A DNA stretch of 14,733 nucleotides from Planctomycetes bacterium GWF2_50_10. GTDB lineage: Bacteria; Planctomycetota; Phycisphaerae; Sedimentisphaerales; GWF2-50-10. This document shows positions 12,508 to 14,733 of this stretch, piece after piece. Every line of letters begins with the position of its first letter. Within the stretch, counting starts at the first letter, position 1. Location of the stretch: assembly GCA_001824635.1 (NCBI GenBank), contig MHYB01000057.1, positions 2,108 to 16,840 of the forward strand. Direction: 5' to 3'. The position numbers and the translations under genes are program-made. The notes under the pieces are model-generated. The model was given only the letters and a program-made list of their open reading frames with translations. It had not been told where the DNA came from and did not search any database.

Positions 12508-14733
12508 TTACCATTTCAAAGGCTTGATCCACGCCGATTTAAGTTCCTCTATCGACGCACTTACGACCATCTTCCCAGCCCTGTCCTTTATATTCACCTT
12601 GCCGCTCTCGGTCACGAACCCAACTTGCCCGAAAGGCACATCCACCATCATGCTCGCAAATGCCCCGAACTTCTCCGGCGACACTTCCACGATATACCGC
12701 GACTGCGACTCGCTGAACAATTGCGCATCACTCCTGCCGCAATCCGCCGTTACCGCCAACCCGCCAAGATCAGCATCAATACCAAGCCCGCCCGCAAACG
12801 CCATCTCCGCAAGAGCCACCGCAAGCCCGCCCTCCGAACAGTCATGACAGCTGCTCACAAACCCAGCCTCAATAGCCTTAGCCACCTGCCTCGCTGTCTT
12901 CGCAGCCATCGCGATATCAACCTTAGGCACATTTGCCCCGATCTTTCCGTTGAGCTTGTAATAATGCGACCCGCCCAGCTCGTTAGCCGTCCTACCGATC
13001 ACAAAAAGGTAATTGCCCTTCTTCTTGGCATCCATCGTGACGCACTTTGAAACATCATCCACTATCGCCATCGCGCTTATCAGCAGCGTCGCCGGTATCG
13101 CGATAACCGTCCCGTCCTCGCACACGAATTCATTATTAAGCGAATCCTTGCCCGAAATGAACGGCGCATCGTAACCCATCGCCCCATCCTGACAAGCCTG
13201 CGCCGCACGCACCAGCGAACCAAGCGTCTCCGGCCTTGTGCACTTGCCCCAGCAGAAATTATCCAGCACAGAGATCCTGTCCGCGCGGCCTCCGACACAG
13301 ATAATATTTCGTATCGCCTCGTCGATCCCCGCCAGCGCCATCCAGTACGGATCTATATCGCCATACAGCGGATTCATCCCGCAGCTTATCGCAACGCCGC
13401 GATTGGAATTATACTTCGGCTTAATAACCGCAGCATCCGATGGCCCGTCGTTAGTCACTCCGCACAAAGGCTTGATAACAGATCCGCCCTGCACCTCGTG
13501 ATCGTACTGCCTTATAACCCATTCCTTCGACGCCACGTTATAGGATGAAAGTATCCCAAGCAGTTCGTCGTTGTAATTATCTTTTTCTTTTATCACCGGC
13601 TCGCTCAACGTCGGCGTCTTATAAACCGCCTTTCGCGAATACTTCGGCAGCCCGTCATGCAGGAATTCCATATCAAGCTGCCCAACCTGCACGCCCTTAT
13701 ATTTGAGCGTGAGCTTATGGTCATCCGTAAACGTCCCTATTACCGTCGCCTCGACGTTTTCCGATGCGAATATCTTCATCACCGCTTCAAGATTATCCGG
13801 CCGCACCGATATAACCATCCGCTCCTGCGCCTCGCTGATCCATATCTCCGTATAGCTCAAACCAGCGTACTTCAGCGGTATTTTATCCAGGTCAACCGCC
13901 GCCCCGGTCTTCTCACCCATTTCGCCGACAGCACTTGAAAGCCCGCCCGCTCCGCAATCCGTTATCGCGTCATAAAGCCCCTTATCACGCGCCTGCAAGA
14001 GCGTATCGAGCGTCTTCTTTTCCGTTATCGCGTTGCCTATCTGCACCGCGTGCGAGAATATCGTCTCATGCTCGTGCGTCATCTCGCCGCTTGAGAACGT
14101 CGCGCCGTGTATGCCGTCGCGACCCGTTCTGCCGCCCACAACAACAATATAATTGCCCGGATGAGTCTCTTTAAAGCACTTATCGTTCGGTATCAGTCCC
14201 ACGTTCCCACAGAACACCAGCGGATTGGCGATATACCGATCATCGAAATAGATCGCCCCGTTAACCGTGGGTATACCCATTCTGTTGCCGTAGTCGCGCA
14301 CGCCTGCGACAACACCCTTCATTATTCTTCTTGGATGCAGCACGCCCTTTGGCACCTCATCCATTTTCTTGTCAGGCAGCCCGAAGCAGAATATATCCGT
14401 ATTCGCCACCGGCTTTGCGCCAAGCCCCGTACCCATGGGGTCGCGTATAACCCCGCCTATGCCCGTTGCCGCCCCGCCGTATGGATCCAGCGCCGATGGA
14501 TGATTGTGCGTCTCTACTTTGAAACACACCGCATCCTCGTCGTCGAACTTCACCACGCCGGCGTTATCGGCAAAGACCGAAATGCACCAGTCCTTGTTAA
14601 GGTCCTTGGTAGCTTTAAATATCGTATCCTTGAGCAAGTTGTCGAAATGGATTGCCTTGCCGTCAAAATCCATATCAACGCTGCTCTTCAATGTCTTATG
14701 TACGCAGTGCTCGCTCCACGTCTGTGCGATGCA
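12508..14733 (-). CDS. purL: FGAM synthase catalytic subunit PurL (5' part outside window)
   Basis: The ATP-dependent synthetase half of FGAM synthase. 741 residues are visible and the frame is open to the window edge, so the start is missing. At the edge the frame reads CIAQTWSEHCVHKTLKS, the conserved SEHC motif with the active-site histidine; an in-frame TTG at 14691 is therefore not the start. Numbering from the edge, VETHNHPSALDPYGG begins at 73, with GIGGVIRDPMGTGLGAKP after it, then GGRTGRDGIHGATFSS, the first C-terminal AIRS block (CGAGGLSSAVGEMGEKTGA), the second N-terminal block with SGKDSLNNEF, and DCSEGGLAVALAEMAFAGGL near the end. In the small Bacillus PurL (about 740 residues) SEHC lies some 30-50 residues from the start; here 741 residues already lie at or after it, so this is a larger PurL with probably a longer N-terminal region. 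purQ follows downstream. Confidence 0.97.
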   Translation of the reverse strand, partial: CIAQTWSEHCVHKTLKSSVDMDFDGKAIHFDNLLKDTIFKATKDLNKDWCISVFADNAGVVKFDDEDAVCFKVETHNHPSALDPYGGAATGIGGVIRDPMGTGLGAKPVANTDIFCFGLPDKKMDEVPKGVLHPRRIMKGVVAGVRDYGNRMGIPTVNGAIYFDDRYIANPLVFCGNVGLIPNDKCFKETHPGNYIVVVGGRTGRDGIHGATFSSGEMTHEHETIFSHAVQIGNAITEKKTLDTLLQARDKGLYDAITDCGAGGLSSAVGEMGEKTGAAVDLDKIPLKYAGLSYTEIWISEAQERMVISVRPDNLEAVMKIFASENVEATVIGTFTDDHKLTLKYKGVQVGQLDMEFLHDGLPKYSRKAVYKTPTLSEPVIKEKDNYNDELLGILSSYNVASKEWVIRQYDHEVQGGSVIKPLCGVTNDGPSDAAVIKPKYNSNRGVAISCGMNPLYGDIDPYWMALAGIDEAIRNIICVGGRADRISVLDNFCWGKCTRPETLGSLVRAAQACQDGAMGYDAPFISGKDSLNNEFVCEDGTVIAIPATLLISAMAIVDDVSKCVTMDAKKKGNYLFVIGRTANELGGSHYYKLNGKIGANVPKVDIAMAAKTARQVAKAIEAGFVSSCHDCSEGGLAVALAEMAFAGGLGIDADLGGLAVTADCGRSDAQLFSESQSRYIVEVSPEKFGAFASMMVDVPFGQVGFVTESGKVNIKDRAGKMVVSASIEELKSAWIKPLKW

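Overview
The window is a stretch of bacterial chromosome of moderate GC. It holds ten genes in short, mixed-strand transcription units, with no mobile-element genes, rRNA, tRNA or CRISPR array that I can see. The best guess at origin is a planctomycete, probably of the Phycisphaerae/Sedimentisphaerales type. The reasons are a secreted cyclophilin that ends in a single dockerin-like EF-hand module, a DksA-like protein with a degenerate zinc finger and a long acidic tail, a large PurL with a separate PurQ, and intergenic regions full of degenerate 7-bp tandem repeats. This assignment is an inference from protein style, not from a marker gene.

Layout. 1-694: a heptad-repeat tract, then a flavin-reductase-like gene on the minus strand. 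695-1132: a gene-free divergent region with a short heptad array and a good promoter pointing right. 1133-2575: a secreted cyclophilin-type peptidyl-prolyl isomerase and a Nudix-family protein (+). 2722-3636: an AT-richer, unrecognised membrane protein with two CxxC pairs, behind a strong promoter (+). 3723-6308: the translation operon thrS-infC (minus), with its own promoter, a non-canonical AUC start on infC and a terminator straight after infC, so rpmI-rplT do not follow. 6333-7044: a heptad repeat and a glyoxalase-II-like metallo-hydrolase (minus), divergent from 7194-9341, an MsbA-type ABC exporter carrying a PDZ-like insertion (+). 9508-10473: a GH130 mannoside-phosphorylase-type enzyme (+). 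10694-11383: the DksA-like protein (+), closed by a UUCG-loop terminator. 11594-14733: purQ and the 5'-truncated purL on the minus strand, i.e. the FGAM synthase of purine synthesis, transcribed purL then purQ.

The genes are mostly housekeeping: translation (thrS, infC), purine synthesis (purL, purQ), transcription control (DksA-like), envelope and export (ABC exporter, secreted cyclophilin, membrane protein), and small-molecule or sugar metabolism (GH130, metallo-hydrolase, Nudix, flavin reductase). The most unusual structure is outside the genes. At least six intergenic tracts share a 7-bp periodicity and short identical words, and one pair of them forms the terminator of the ABC exporter. 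The most unusual protein features are the PDZ-like insert between TM1 and TM2 of the exporter and the loss of three of the four zinc cysteines in the DksA-like protein.
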